Below are positions 1 through 7,851 of a stretch of 24,133 nucleotides of DNA, one piece after another. Origin of the DNA: CAG-791 sp963605745 (GTDB lineage Bacteria > Bacillota > Clostridia > Lachnospirales > Lachnospiraceae). The notes beneath the pieces were generated by a model that saw nothing but the letters and a program-made list of their open reading frames with translations, made no database searches and was not told the origin of the DNA. Location of the stretch: contig CAVCWT010000035.1 in the NCBI GenBank assembly GCA_963605745.1, forward strand, positions 1 through 24,133, in the 5' to 3' direction. The translations under genes were made by a program, and so were the position numbers. Within the stretch, counting starts at the first letter, position 1, and each line of letters begins with the position of its first letter.

Positions 1-603
1 CTTTCGGTACGCATCCAGGCCGCCCCACTTCTGATCCTTGTCGGACAGTGTCAGCGGTGTTCCATCCGACATGGTGTAACCATCTGCCGAAGGAGTTCCC
101 TGATAATCTCCTGCAACCTCCGGCCATTCAATGCCGATCGCCGGATCATTCCATGCAATGCCTGCCTCATCACCAAGGTGCCAGAAATCATCCACCTTGT
201 AGCAGAACTCTGCCTCATCGGACAGGACCAGGAATCCATGTGCAAAATTCTTGGGGATAAAGAACTGTTTTTTGTTCTCTGCCGACAGGCGAACGCCATA
301 CCATTTCCCGAAGGTCTCAGAGCCCGGGCGAAGGTCAACCGCAACATCGAACACCTCACCTCTTACGACACGAACCAGCTTAGACTGTGCATACTGAATC
401 TGGAAGTGAAGGCCGCGCAGCACACCCTTTTTGGAGGAGGACTGGTTGTCCTGTACGAACTGTACATCAATCCCTGCCGCCTCGAAATCCTTCTGCTGAT
501 ACGTCTCCATAAAATATCCGCGGTCATCCCCGTGAACCGTAGGTGTAACCACCTTCAATCCCTTGATACCGCCGCAATTATCCTCTATCTGAATCTGTCC
601 CAT
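1..603 (-). CDS. rfbC: dTDP-4-dehydrorhamnose 3,5-epimerase, 3' end beyond window
   Basis: Epimerises dTDP-4-keto-6-deoxyglucose at C3 and C5, the third step of dTDP-L-rhamnose synthesis in the cytoplasm. The frame is open for 201 codons from an ATG at 603 to the left edge without a stop, so the gene is cut by the window. RmlC-family hallmarks are visible: DDRGYFMETY near residue 26, RGLHFQ with the probable catalytic His66, GEVFDVAVDLR near 82, FAHGF near 120 and CYKVDDFW with the probable active-site Tyr135. The last visible residues (LSDKDQKWGGL region) match the usual C-terminus, so little is missing. A Shine-Dalgarno-like AGGAAAGG lies just upstream of the ATG. It is the third gene of a minus-strand rfbB-rfbA-rfbC block; rfbD may follow outside the window, which is inference. 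Confidence 0.95.
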   Translation of the reverse strand, partial: MGQIQIEDNCGGIKGLKVVTPTVHGDDRGYFMETYQQKDFEAAGIDVQFVQDNQSSSKKGVLRGLHFQIQYAQSKLVRVVRGEVFDVAVDLRPGSETFGKWYGVRLSAENKKQFFIPKNFAHGFLVLSDEAEFCYKVDDFWHLGDEAGIAWNDPAIGIEWPEVAGDYQGTPSADGYTMSDGTPLTLSDKDQKWGGLDAYRK

Positions 604-749
604 TTCGTTCCTTTCCTGCCGCCGCGGTCCGATGTCTGCCTGGTCACTGCATGCTCTTGCTGCCCGCAGGCACACAGGACTTTTGACAGCCCGATACGTT
701 TTTTGCACTGCTATCGTACCGCTTTTCTTTTATTCTCAGCACTCAGCTC

Positions 750-1622
750 TCAGCCAAGTCCCTCTGCAACCTCAACCAGATATTTGCCATAGTTGGTCTT
801 CATCAGGGGCTCTGCCAGCTTCAGCAGCTGCTCCTTGCCGATAAAACCTCTCTTGTACGCGATCTCCTCAATGCAGGATACGTACAGTCCCTGTCTCTTC
901 TGGAAGGTTGATACAAAGTTCGCAGCATCCAGAAGGGAATCGTGGCTGCCGGTATCAAGCCATGCAAAGCCTCGTCCCAGCTTCTCAACATACAGATCGC
1001 CGCGCTCAAGGTAAGCATTGTTGATGCTGGTGATCTCGATCTCACCACGGGCGGAGGGCTTTACATTTTTAGCAATCTCCACCACATCGTTGTCATAAAA
1101 ATACAATCCAGGTACTGCGTAGTTGGATTTGGGCTTTGCCGGTTTCTCCTCGATCGAGATGGCCTTGCCCTCCTCATCGAACTCAACAACGCCGTACGCC
1201 GTGGGATCCTTCACATAGTAGCCAAAAATGGTTGCACCCTTCTCGCGCTCTGCAGCATTTCTGAGTACTCTGGAGAAGCTCTGTCCGTAGAAAATATTAT
1301 CGCCAAGGACCAGTGCGCAGGCATCCTTTCCGATGAAATCCGCGCCGATGATGAAGGCCTCTGCCAGGCCGTTTGGCTGCTCCTGCACAGCATAGGAAAA
1401 GCTCATTCCCAGCTGAGAACCGTCTCCCAGAAGATCCTCGAATACCGGCAGATCCCTCGGTGTGGAAATGATCAGAACCTCGCGAATTCCTGCCAGCATC
1501 AGTGTTGACAGCGGGTAATAGATCATCGGCTTGTCATACACCGGCATGATCTGTTTAGAAATTGCCTTTGTGAGTGGATACAGTCTGGTGCCGGAACCAC
1601 CGGCAAGAATAATTCCCTTCAT
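750..1622 (-). CDS. rfbA: glucose-1-phosphate thymidylyltransferase
   Basis: Makes dTDP-glucose from dTTP and glucose-1-phosphate, the committed first step to dTDP-L-rhamnose. The 290 residues match the usual length of about 290. The N-terminus carries the nucleotidyltransferase signature GGSGTRLYPLT at residues 8-18, followed by SKQIMPVYDKPMIYYPLS. VLGDNIFYG, EEKPAKPKSNYAVPGLYFYD and WLDTGSHDSL are further conserved RmlA blocks. The start at 1622 is preceded by an AAAGGGG Shine-Dalgarno site. It begins 25 bases after the rfbB stop, so the two are very likely co-transcribed. A 146-base spacer follows before rfbC. The stop codon sits in a run of three 7-base repeats that puts a TGA in all three frames. 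Confidence 0.97.
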   Translation of the reverse strand: MKGIILAGGSGTRLYPLTKAISKQIMPVYDKPMIYYPLSTLMLAGIREVLIISTPRDLPVFEDLLGDGSQLGMSFSYAVQEQPNGLAEAFIIGADFIGKDACALVLGDNIFYGQSFSRVLRNAAEREKGATIFGYYVKDPTAYGVVEFDEEGKAISIEEKPAKPKSNYAVPGLYFYDNDVVEIAKNVKPSARGEIEITSINNAYLERGDLYVEKLGRGFAWLDTGSHDSLLDAANFVSTFQKRQGLYVSCIEEIAYKRGFIGKEQLLKLAEPLMKTNYGKYLVEVAEGLG

Positions 1623-1647
1623 AACGATCCCCTTTTACAGAGTACCC

Positions 1648-2760
1648 TTAGTTCAGTACCTTCTTGTTGTCGTACATTGCCTCATAATACTGCTGGTAAT
1701 TGCCGCTGGTGATGTGCTCCATCCAGTCCATGTGCTCAAAATACCAGGTAATGGTCTTGCGGATACCTTCCTTGAACATCGTCTCCGGCTCCCAGCCAAG
1801 GTCGTGATGGATCTTGTCCGGTGCAATTGCATAGCGGCGGTCATGTCCCTTGCGGTCCTCTACATAAACGATGAGGTCCTCGCTAACCTTTGCCTTTCTG
1901 GGATCTGCATCATCCAGCTCCTCGCGCAGAACCTCGATGATGGTCTTGACGATCTCAATGTTCTGTTTCTCATTGTGCCCGCCTACGTTGTAGGTTTCAA
2001 AGAGCTGTCCCTTCTCCTGTACGAGATCAATGGCTTTGCAGTGATCCTCTACATAGAGCCAGTCACGGACGTTCTTACCATCGCCGTAAACCGGAAGGTT
2101 CTTGCCGGACAGCGCATTGTTGATCATCAGAGGGATCAGCTTTTCCGGGAACTGGTAGGGGCCATAGTTATTCGAGCAGTTCGTGATATTTGCCGGGAAA
2201 TGATAGGTGTCCATATACGCCTTCACCAGCAGATCCGAAGAAGCCTTGGAGGCGCTGTACGGGCTGTGCGGTGAATACGGTGTCGTCTCATAGAAGTATG
2301 CATCCGGATCCTCCGGCAAAGAGCCATATACTTCATCCGTGGATACGTGCAGGAACTTTTTGCCCTCCTTGTAGTTGCCAAGGGGATCCGGTCCCTCCGG
2401 CAGCTCCCAAGCCTCCTTGGCGCAGTTCAGCATATTCGCAGTTCCCATCACATTCGTCTGTACAAAGAGCTCCGGCTCTTTGATGGAGCGGTCTACATGA
2501 GACTCTGCTGCAAAATGAATGACGCGGTCGATGTCATTCTCACGGAAAATCTTGCGGATGGCCTCTTTATCACAGATGTCTGCCTTTACAAAGGTATAGT
2601 TCGGCAGATTCTCAACATCCTTGAGGTTCTCAAGGTTTCCTGCATAGGTCAGTTTGTCCACGTTGATCACGCGGATCTCCTGGCCGTATTTTTTGAGCAT
2701 GTACTGAATAAAGTTCGAGCCAATAAACCCTGCTCCGCCGGTTACCAGAAATGTTTTCAT
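1648..2760 (-). CDS. rfbB: dTDP-glucose 4,6-dehydratase
   Basis: NAD-dependent dehydratase converting dTDP-glucose to dTDP-4-keto-6-deoxyglucose, second step of the rhamnose pathway. It is an extended-SDR Rossmann enzyme: GGAGFIGSN at residues 8-16 binds NAD, HFAAESHVDRS follows near 82, the catalytic TDE triad is at 141-143 and the YxxxK pair is Tyr168/Lys172 in PYSASKAS. NCSNNYGPYQFPEKLIPLM near 195 is diagnostic of RmlB. At 370 residues it is slightly longer than many family members; extra length lies near 118-133 (ELPEGPDPLGNYKEGKK). The ATG at 2760 has an AAGGAG site 9 bases upstream. It is the first gene of the rhamnose block, with a promoter candidate and about 145 bases of leader. Confidence 0.97.
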   Translation of the reverse strand: MKTFLVTGGAGFIGSNFIQYMLKKYGQEIRVINVDKLTYAGNLENLKDVENLPNYTFVKADICDKEAIRKIFRENDIDRVIHFAAESHVDRSIKEPELFVQTNVMGTANMLNCAKEAWELPEGPDPLGNYKEGKKFLHVSTDEVYGSLPEDPDAYFYETTPYSPHSPYSASKASSDLLVKAYMDTYHFPANITNCSNNYGPYQFPEKLIPLMINNALSGKNLPVYGDGKNVRDWLYVEDHCKAIDLVQEKGQLFETYNVGGHNEKQNIEIVKTIIEVLREELDDADPRKAKVSEDLIVYVEDRKGHDRRYAIAPDKIHHDLGWEPETMFKEGIRKTITWYFEHMDWMEHITSGNYQQYYEAMYDNKKVLN

Positions 2761-2910
2761 GTTGCCCTTCTCCTTGTTTTGTTATGGAATGTATTGATGT
2801 ATTCGCGTTGTCTGTATCGTTTTTATGTCATTCTCAAGTGTCTGATCTTGGTTTATTCACTTCCTCTTTTTGCATACTCTGCCCAGATGTGAACAGAATG
2901 TTACAGAGTA

Positions 2911-2936
2911 AGTATAGCATAGGATTCTGTCCTATG
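2911..2936 (-). promoter_or_regulatory. candidate rfbB promoter with overlapping inverted repeat
   Basis: Read on the minus strand, TGCTATACT forms an extended -10 element (TATACT at 2916 to 2911, TG one base upstream). No good -35 is seen at 17 bases, as is common with extended -10 promoters. A perfect 7-base inverted repeat CATAGGA/TCCTATG with a 5-base centre (2918-2936) lies immediately upstream and includes the TG. This placement would suit a repressor or activator site. The transcription start would be near 2904. Inferred from sequence only. Confidence 0.5.
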
Positions 2937-2968
2937 GGTATTCAATCCGTGTATTCTGGCAATTGTGT

Positions 2969-3016
2969 GCCCGGCTCAGACGGATTCCGGCAAAGATTTC
3001 TGTCTGTACCGGGCGT
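2969..3016 (-). terminator. long hairpin downstream of the GH25 gene, possible terminator
   Basis: GCCCGG (2969-2974) pairs with CCGGGC (3011-3016), and CAGACGGA (2977-2984) pairs with TCTGTCTG (3001-3008) with one G-T pair. A 2x2 mismatch separates the two helices and the loop is 16 bases. It begins about 11 bases after the stop of the minus-strand GH25 gene. No T-run follows on either strand, so it is not a textbook intrinsic terminator. It could act as a 3' stabilising or Rho-dependent end structure. Confidence 0.4.
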
Positions 3017-3027
3017 ACTAAACACAC

Positions 3028-6000
3028 TCAGTATGACCTGTAGCTGATGTCCAGGTCGACGTCTCCGCTGATTCCGTTCACCCGTCCGGTGGCACTGTAC
3101 TGCCAGATGTCATAACGCGACCGCGAGTAGGTCGGCGATGCCGCATACTGTGCCAGCCAGATATGGTAGCTGGTCAAAGAGGATACGTTAATCTTCTCTG
3201 AAAACCAGTTGGTATTCGCATACACACCGGCAGAGTATCCAGCATTCTGCACAGTTCGGCAAAATGCCGCAATGTTCGCTGTTCTCTGGCTGGTGCTGAT
3301 GGAATCTCCGCGTCCTCCGGAGCTCTCCACATCCAGAAAGATCGGCATCGAGATCCCGTAGCTTCGGGCAATCTGAACGGCCATAGAGGCCTCCTCTACG
3401 GCCTCCGCCTCGTTGATTGCCTGTGAGAAGAAATAAAGGCCAACCTTCAGGCCTGCATTTTTGGCTCCTGTGATATTGGTTCCGACCGAGGAATCCTTGA
3501 CCAAAGTTCCGGTGGATGAGCCGCGGTAGCCGCAGCGGACAATGGCAAAATGAATTCCGGAAGCTGCAACCTCGTTCCAATTAATCTTGCCGTTCCACAT
3601 CGAGACGTCGATTCCGGCATTGGTGCTGCCGGTATCCAGAATTCCCTCACTACTGAAGGTATAGGACACCCCCTGAATGATCTGGGACCCGGTGACGTAA
3701 TCGCCGTTTTTGTCATAGTAATAGGTGAGGCCGTTGATGTGCTGCCAACCGGTGTACTTGTATTTTTTCTCCGCACTGGTCATACGGTAGAAGGTGTCAT
3801 ATTTGCTGTAATCGGCCGCCGTTGCCGCTCGATAGGAATCTCCGTCTTTGACATAAAGGGGATTGCCGTCGGAATCCTTAAGCGGTGAGCTGTCATTTGT
3901 TTTTTCCGAAATTGTAACTGACACCTTTTGGGTGATGTCCGGATAATCCTTCAGGGAGACGGTAATCGTACAACTGCCTGCCTTGACCCCCTGCACCGTC
4001 CCTCCGTCCGAAACCGTCGCGATGGAGGAATCGGAAGAGCTGTAGGTCACCGTTGTATTCGCACCATCGGAGATTGTTGCCTTGATCGTCTGTGTTTTTC
4101 CCTCCGCCAGATGAATTTCTGACGGATCCACCTTCAGCTGGGGCTGAGCCTTGCTGCCATCATCGGTTCCCTGCGAGTTCTCCGATGTCCCACTCGAACC
4201 GGATGACGCATCGGATGATGTTCCCGAAGATAAGCCTTCCGATGAACTCTTCGAATCGGACGTTCCCTGGGATGCAGATTCGGACGATGACGCAGAAGAT
4301 GCCGTTTCCGGCGAACCCTCCGAGGTGTTCTCGCTGCCAGATTCTGTACTCTCCTCCTTGGACGCACTGTTTTCCGACGAGGAGTCGCCTGCAGAATTTC
4401 CTTCCGAAGACTCCTGGCTTGATGGCGAATCGGATGCTCCGTCCTGCGAGGACTGCAACGTCCCATCTGTCACCTCCGCCAGCATGTGAAATTGCGACGC
4501 CGTCCACCTGGAATCTGTCAAAGCGGCGCTTGCATAAGGATCCGGGATGTCAGACTTTTGCACCTCAATGTAGGACGAGTCCCCACTGCCATCGATCTCG
4601 GTCTTGGTAGACTCCACCCATTCCACAGTGTCCTTGATGGTACTCTCGACCGGGGTGTCGTTTTTAGCCGTGTCCTCTTTGGCTGCGTTGACCTCCGAGG
4701 CAGATTTCACCTCATCCGAAACATCCACAACTTCGTAGGTGATGTTGTCCGTTACCTGAATCGACTCGCTCTTTTCAGAGATCTTGTATTTCGCATAATT
4801 CAGGTAATCCTCGTTGCTGCGGTAGTCCTCCTGCTGTTTAAGGCTGTCCAGATCAATGAGCTGGCAGAGTGTCACCTCATACGTGCCGCTCGAAAGCCCG
4901 GTCAAATATATAATGCCGTCCTCATCGGTATCGGACTGCTCTGTCACCTTGCCCTTCGGATCCTTCACCTTGACCTTAAAGGGAACCCCGCCGATCAGCG
5001 ACTGTTCCTTCTGCCGGCGAATCTTGATCTTAAGATCACTTTGAATGGTGGATAAAGAGGCTTCCACTGCCACCGAGCCTTCTTCCGCATCCTGCTCGGC
5101 TTCCTCTTCGGCTCGTTTGCGTGCGGCCTCCTCGGCTGCCGCCTGTTCCTCCTCTGCCTGAATCCGCAGATCTGCCAGCTGCTGCATGGCATCGGTGTTC
5201 AGCGGCTGATCCCCCGGCAGAACATCTCCCACACTCGCAAGGAGGGTTTGCTGCTCCTGCAGCTTCTTGTTAAAAGAAAACGTACTCACGCCGGTAACCA
5301 TTGCAGCCACAATAGCGCCGGCAAGAGCCACTGCGGTCAATGTCACAAAATTGATCTGCAACGGCCCGACGTGAAACTCTCTTGCCGTGTCCTCCTCTAT
5401 CTCCTCTTCTGTATCCTCTTTAATATTCTCTTCGGTATGCTCTTTTGCACAGTCTGCGCTTTCTTCGTAATCCGCTTCCGTATAATCAATTGCCTCTTCG
5501 CCTCGGACCGGTCGGCTGTCTTCATCCTCAAAATGCAGAACAGGAAGCGGATCATCCATCTGCAGACCACAGTCCGGTTCATCCTCTTCTATGAGCTCTA
5601 ATTGGCCCTCTTCGGTCAGATTCCCCTCCATCTGAGAATCCATTTCTCCCCAGAGTTCTGTTGCCTTTTCCGCTCGTTCCTGATCGCTTTCCCCCTGTTT
5701 CGAATCTTCCGCGCCGGATTCCTCTTCCGGATAGTACCGCTCAACCCGAACATCACAGAACCACCCTTCCGGCTCCTGGTCCAGCGTATCATCCCATTCA
5801 CCGGGATTTAGTCTCGGGTAACCATCGGATTCGTCCACCCAGTCCGCTGCGGGAAGTGCGTTATTCTCCTCTGCAGAAGGGGTCTTCAGAGATTCTGCTG
5901 CAATCTCCGGGATCTCGATCGTTTCCATCGGGAGAGTATCGTCCATCCAGCCGGTGGCATCCGGGATCCCACCGGTCTCATCCAGCCACTCTGTGTGCTC

Positions 6001-6084
6001 TGTACGATCCAGATTATGCTCTCCGGCCGATGCTGATCTCCTGCCGATTCTGTTGTTCCAATCCACAAAATCATCTTTTCTCAT
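3028..6084 (-). CDS. membrane-anchored GH25 muramidase with BIG2 and CW-binding-like modules
   Basis: Likely peptidoglycan hydrolase (beta-1,4-N-acetylmuramidase) held outside the cell by one N-terminal transmembrane helix. From ATG 6084 the protein is 1018 residues. Order: acidic, apparently disordered cytoplasmic region (1-240) with repeated W-x-D-D/E motifs; helix about 243-271; charged Glu/Ala coiled coil 272-335; SpaA/Cna-B-like beta domain about 363-410; Ser-rich linker about 539-645; BIG2 domain about 648-726; choline-binding-like repeat about 773-818; GH25 domain 823-1013 with GIDVS (Asp826) and the catalytic FLDVES (Asp918, Glu920). The frame stays open upstream to 6315, but that part overlaps the divergent gene's start and looks non-coding. 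No clear Shine-Dalgarno site precedes 6084. The catalytic domain is confident; the function of the cytoplasmic part is unknown. Confidence 0.88.
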   Translation of the reverse strand: MRKDDFVDWNNRIGRRSASAGEHNLDRTEHTEWLDETGGIPDATGWMDDTLPMETIEIPEIAAESLKTPSAEENNALPAADWVDESDGYPRLNPGEWDDTLDQEPEGWFCDVRVERYYPEEESGAEDSKQGESDQERAEKATELWGEMDSQMEGNLTEEGQLELIEEDEPDCGLQMDDPLPVLHFEDEDSRPVRGEEAIDYTEADYEESADCAKEHTEENIKEDTEEEIEEDTAREFHVGPLQINFVTLTAVALAGAIVAAMVTGVSTFSFNKKLQEQQTLLASVGDVLPGDQPLNTDAMQQLADLRIQAEEEQAAAEEAARKRAEEEAEQDAEEGSVAVEASLSTIQSDLKIKIRRQKEQSLIGGVPFKVKVKDPKGKVTEQSDTDEDGIIYLTGLSSGTYEVTLCQLIDLDSLKQQEDYRSNEDYLNYAKYKISEKSESIQVTDNITYEVVDVSDEVKSASEVNAAKEDTAKNDTPVESTIKDTVEWVESTKTEIDGSGDSSYIEVQKSDIPDPYASAALTDSRWTASQFHMLAEVTDGTLQSSQDGASDSPSSQESSEGNSAGDSSSENSASKEESTESGSENTSEGSPETASSASSSESASQGTSDSKSSSEGLSSGTSSDASSGSSGTSENSQGTDDGSKAQPQLKVDPSEIHLAEGKTQTIKATISDGANTTVTYSSSDSSIATVSDGGTVQGVKAGSCTITVSLKDYPDITQKVSVTISEKTNDSSPLKDSDGNPLYVKDGDSYRAATAADYSKYDTFYRMTSAEKKYKYTGWQHINGLTYYYDKNGDYVTGSQIIQGVSYTFSSEGILDTGSTNAGIDVSMWNGKINWNEVAASGIHFAIVRCGYRGSSTGTLVKDSSVGTNITGAKNAGLKVGLYFFSQAINEAEAVEEASMAVQIARSYGISMPIFLDVESSGGRGDSISTSQRTANIAAFCRTVQNAGYSAGVYANTNWFSEKINVSSLTSYHIWLAQYAASPTYSRSRYDIWQYSATGRVNGISGDVDLDISYRSY

Positions 6085-6092
6085 AACGTACA

Positions 6093-6098
6093 AGTATA
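6093..6098 (-). promoter_or_regulatory. candidate -10 element for the GH25 gene
   Basis: TATACT on the minus strand ends only 8 bases before the ATG at 6084. If it is the -10 element, transcription would start at about 6085-6086 and give an almost leaderless mRNA, which would agree with the missing Shine-Dalgarno site. The -35 region at 17 bases spacing (TGTAAA) is weak. This is a suggestion from position and sequence only. Confidence 0.35.
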
Positions 6099-6226
6099 CC
6101 GTATGCACATGGATTTTTACAGCAAGGTAGGATAAAATGATAGCGACTCTACGCCCGGTTATCGGCGCCAAACGTGCGGGCTCTGCCTGCTTCAATGTTC
6201 CCGCTTTAAAAGGAGCTCTGTCATAC

Positions 6227-7849
6227 ATGGCTAACAATATGTTTGATGAATTGGATATTCTAGATCTTGAGGATCTGCTGGATGCAGAGGACACCGAAGC
6301 GCCCGCTGAGGACACTTTTGATCAGGTGGCTGCTGAGAATAGTGCGGCTAAGAACAAGCCTACCGGGAATGTTTCTGATGAAAGTGCTCCTGATAAAGGT
6401 CCTTCAGATAAAGTTCTTTCTGACAAAGGTTCTTCCGATAAAGATCCTTCAGATAAAGTTCTTTCTGATAAAGAGCCTTCTGATAAAAGACCCTCTGATA
6501 AAAGACCTTCTGATATGAGTTCTACGAAAGAAGGTAATTCTGACAGAGGCGATGCAGGAGCGATCGCTCCTTTCAGAAACGCTTCGGATGAGGATCAGCT
6601 CATCATCGAAGAGGTTCCGCTGGATGCTCCGCCCCGAAAAAAAACAACAACCTCCCGGCAGACTGCACCAGCCGGGCAGGCCGCATCCGCCCGCAAGGCT
6701 CCTTCCTCCCGTCCGGCCGCAGCCCCTCGCAAGGCTGTATCGGATCAGCGAATCGCACCATCTCGCAAGGCTGCATCATCTCGTCATGATGCACCCACCC
6801 ACAGGATGCCTCGTCCGCAGGCAAGCTCCTCCGGACAATCCTTCCAGCCGCAGGATCCAGACGAGAAACAGCCCTTCCCGCTGCATCTGGCTCTTCTGGC
6901 TGCCATCGTTGTTGTCATCATTGTTGCCATCGTCCGCTTTGTGGTCTGGAGTCAGGGTAAAGAACTGACCGTTCATTCCGGTCAGAACTCCAGCAAGTAC
7001 ATCATTGAAGTAAACGACAACATGGTCTACCTCTCGGATTCCAAGCTTGAAGGGCATTCAGATGACGGCGTTACTACCGTTCTGTGCCTTGGCGATGAAC
7101 CATTTTCGCAGGACACCTCCTCCAGCGGTCTGGCCGGTCAGATTGCCGCCCTTGGGAACTGCAATGTCATCAATGCGGCCTTCCCCGGCTCTCAGGTCAC
7201 CTGCGAAAATGCCCAGTACAGTGTCGATTCTCTGGACAGCATGGATGATATTTTCAACCTGTTCTATGTGTCCTATGCCATCTCCATCGGAGATTTCTCC
7301 TCTCTGGAGACGGTTGCCTCGGCCCATACCGAGGACAGCACCTACCAGCAATCAGTAGATGCTCTGAAAAACACCGATTTCAGTGCGGTTGACATCATTG
7401 CCATCATGTACGATGGCAGCGACTATATCAATGGCATGGCCATGCAGAATCCGGATGTCCCGGATGAGCTGACAACCTATGTTGGTTCTCTGACCAACTC
7501 CATCCAGCTGCTGCAGAATGCGTATCCGTACATCCGGATCGTCTTCCTCTCTCCCTACTACTCCGAGTACGATGGGGCCAGCGGACGAACCACAGACATC
7601 GGCAACGGAACGCTCGTCAATTATTTTCAGTGGGCTTATGACACCTGCGGCAGCTGCAGCGTGTCCTTCCTGGACAACTATTACGGCTCCGTCAACGAGA
7701 ACAACTACACAGAGTATCTCTCTGACGGCATTCACCTGAATGCAGCAGGCTGCACCAAGGTAGCCGATCATTTCGTCTACAAGGTTCTGCAGGACAATTA
7801 TGCAGAATATGATGTCTCCTCCATGGCCGTTGCCTCAGGAGGGAATTGA
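6227..7849 (+). CDS. membrane-anchored SGNH/GDSL-fold protein lacking the usual Ser nucleophile
   Basis: A 540-residue type II membrane protein. Residues 1-30 are acidic (ELDILDLEDLLDAED), 51-101 hold a 5-residue SDK repeat, and 135-210 are Ala/Pro/Arg-rich. One helix at about 221-241 (LALLAAIVVVIIVAIV) precedes an extracytoplasmic domain of about 290 residues. That domain has SGNH-like blocks: LCLGDEPF (block I), NAAFPGSQ (block II), IMYDGSDYI (block III-like) and SDGIHLNAAG (Asp500/His503, block V). Block I has Glu where the nucleophilic Ser should be, so activity is doubtful. ATG 6227 is chosen because AAAGGAG lies 11 bases upstream and the protein then starts in acidic sequence; an ATG at 6137 with AGGTAGGA is an alternative. 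It is divergent from the GH25 gene and is followed after 2 bases by the GNAT gene. Substrate unknown. Confidence 0.8.
   Translation: MANNMFDELDILDLEDLLDAEDTEAPAEDTFDQVAAENSAAKNKPTGNVSDESAPDKGPSDKVLSDKGSSDKDPSDKVLSDKEPSDKRPSDKRPSDMSSTKEGNSDRGDAGAIAPFRNASDEDQLIIEEVPLDAPPRKKTTTSRQTAPAGQAASARKAPSSRPAAAPRKAVSDQRIAPSRKAASSRHDAPTHRMPRPQASSSGQSFQPQDPDEKQPFPLHLALLAAIVVVIIVAIVRFVVWSQGKELTVHSGQNSSKYIIEVNDNMVYLSDSKLEGHSDDGVTTVLCLGDEPFSQDTSSSGLAGQIAALGNCNVINAAFPGSQVTCENAQYSVDSLDSMDDIFNLFYVSYAISIGDFSSLETVASAHTEDSTYQQSVDALKNTDFSAVDIIAIMYDGSDYINGMAMQNPDVPDELTTYVGSLTNSIQLLQNAYPYIRIVFLSPYYSEYDGASGRTTDIGNGTLVNYFQWAYDTCGSCSVSFLDNYYGSVNENNYTEYLSDGIHLNAAGCTKVADHFVYKVLQDNYAEYDVSSMAVASGGN
6389..6523 (+). repeat. 15-base coding tandem repeat (SDK repeat)
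   Basis: Eight consecutive 15-base units, each carrying GATAAA or GACAAA at exactly the same place (first GATAAA at 6392), plus a ninth degenerate unit with GATATG. The units encode xSDKx pentapeptides, and the period is a multiple of three, so copy-number change would not shift the frame. Units differ mainly in the last two codons. This is a minisatellite-like array inside the cytoplasmic region of the SGNH protein and a plausible site of strain-to-strain length variation. Confidence 0.9.
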
Positions 7850-7851
7850 TC

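Noticed and set aside
178..792. Plus-strand open frame of 204 codons over rfbC and the rfbC-rfbA gap
   Set aside because: It is antisense to rfbC, whose minus-strand translation shows clear RmlC motifs; the plus product has no recognisable features.
2832..2873. 13-codon open frame in the rfbB leader (minus strand, starting MQKEEV)
   Set aside because: No ribosome site precedes it, there is no run of regulatory codons, and no attenuator hairpin with a T-run follows it.
6085..6315. 77-residue upstream extension of the GH25 reading frame
   Set aside because: It overlaps the divergent promoter region and the start of the SGNH gene, has no ribosome site, and its Ser/Arg-rich product looks like an antisense shadow.
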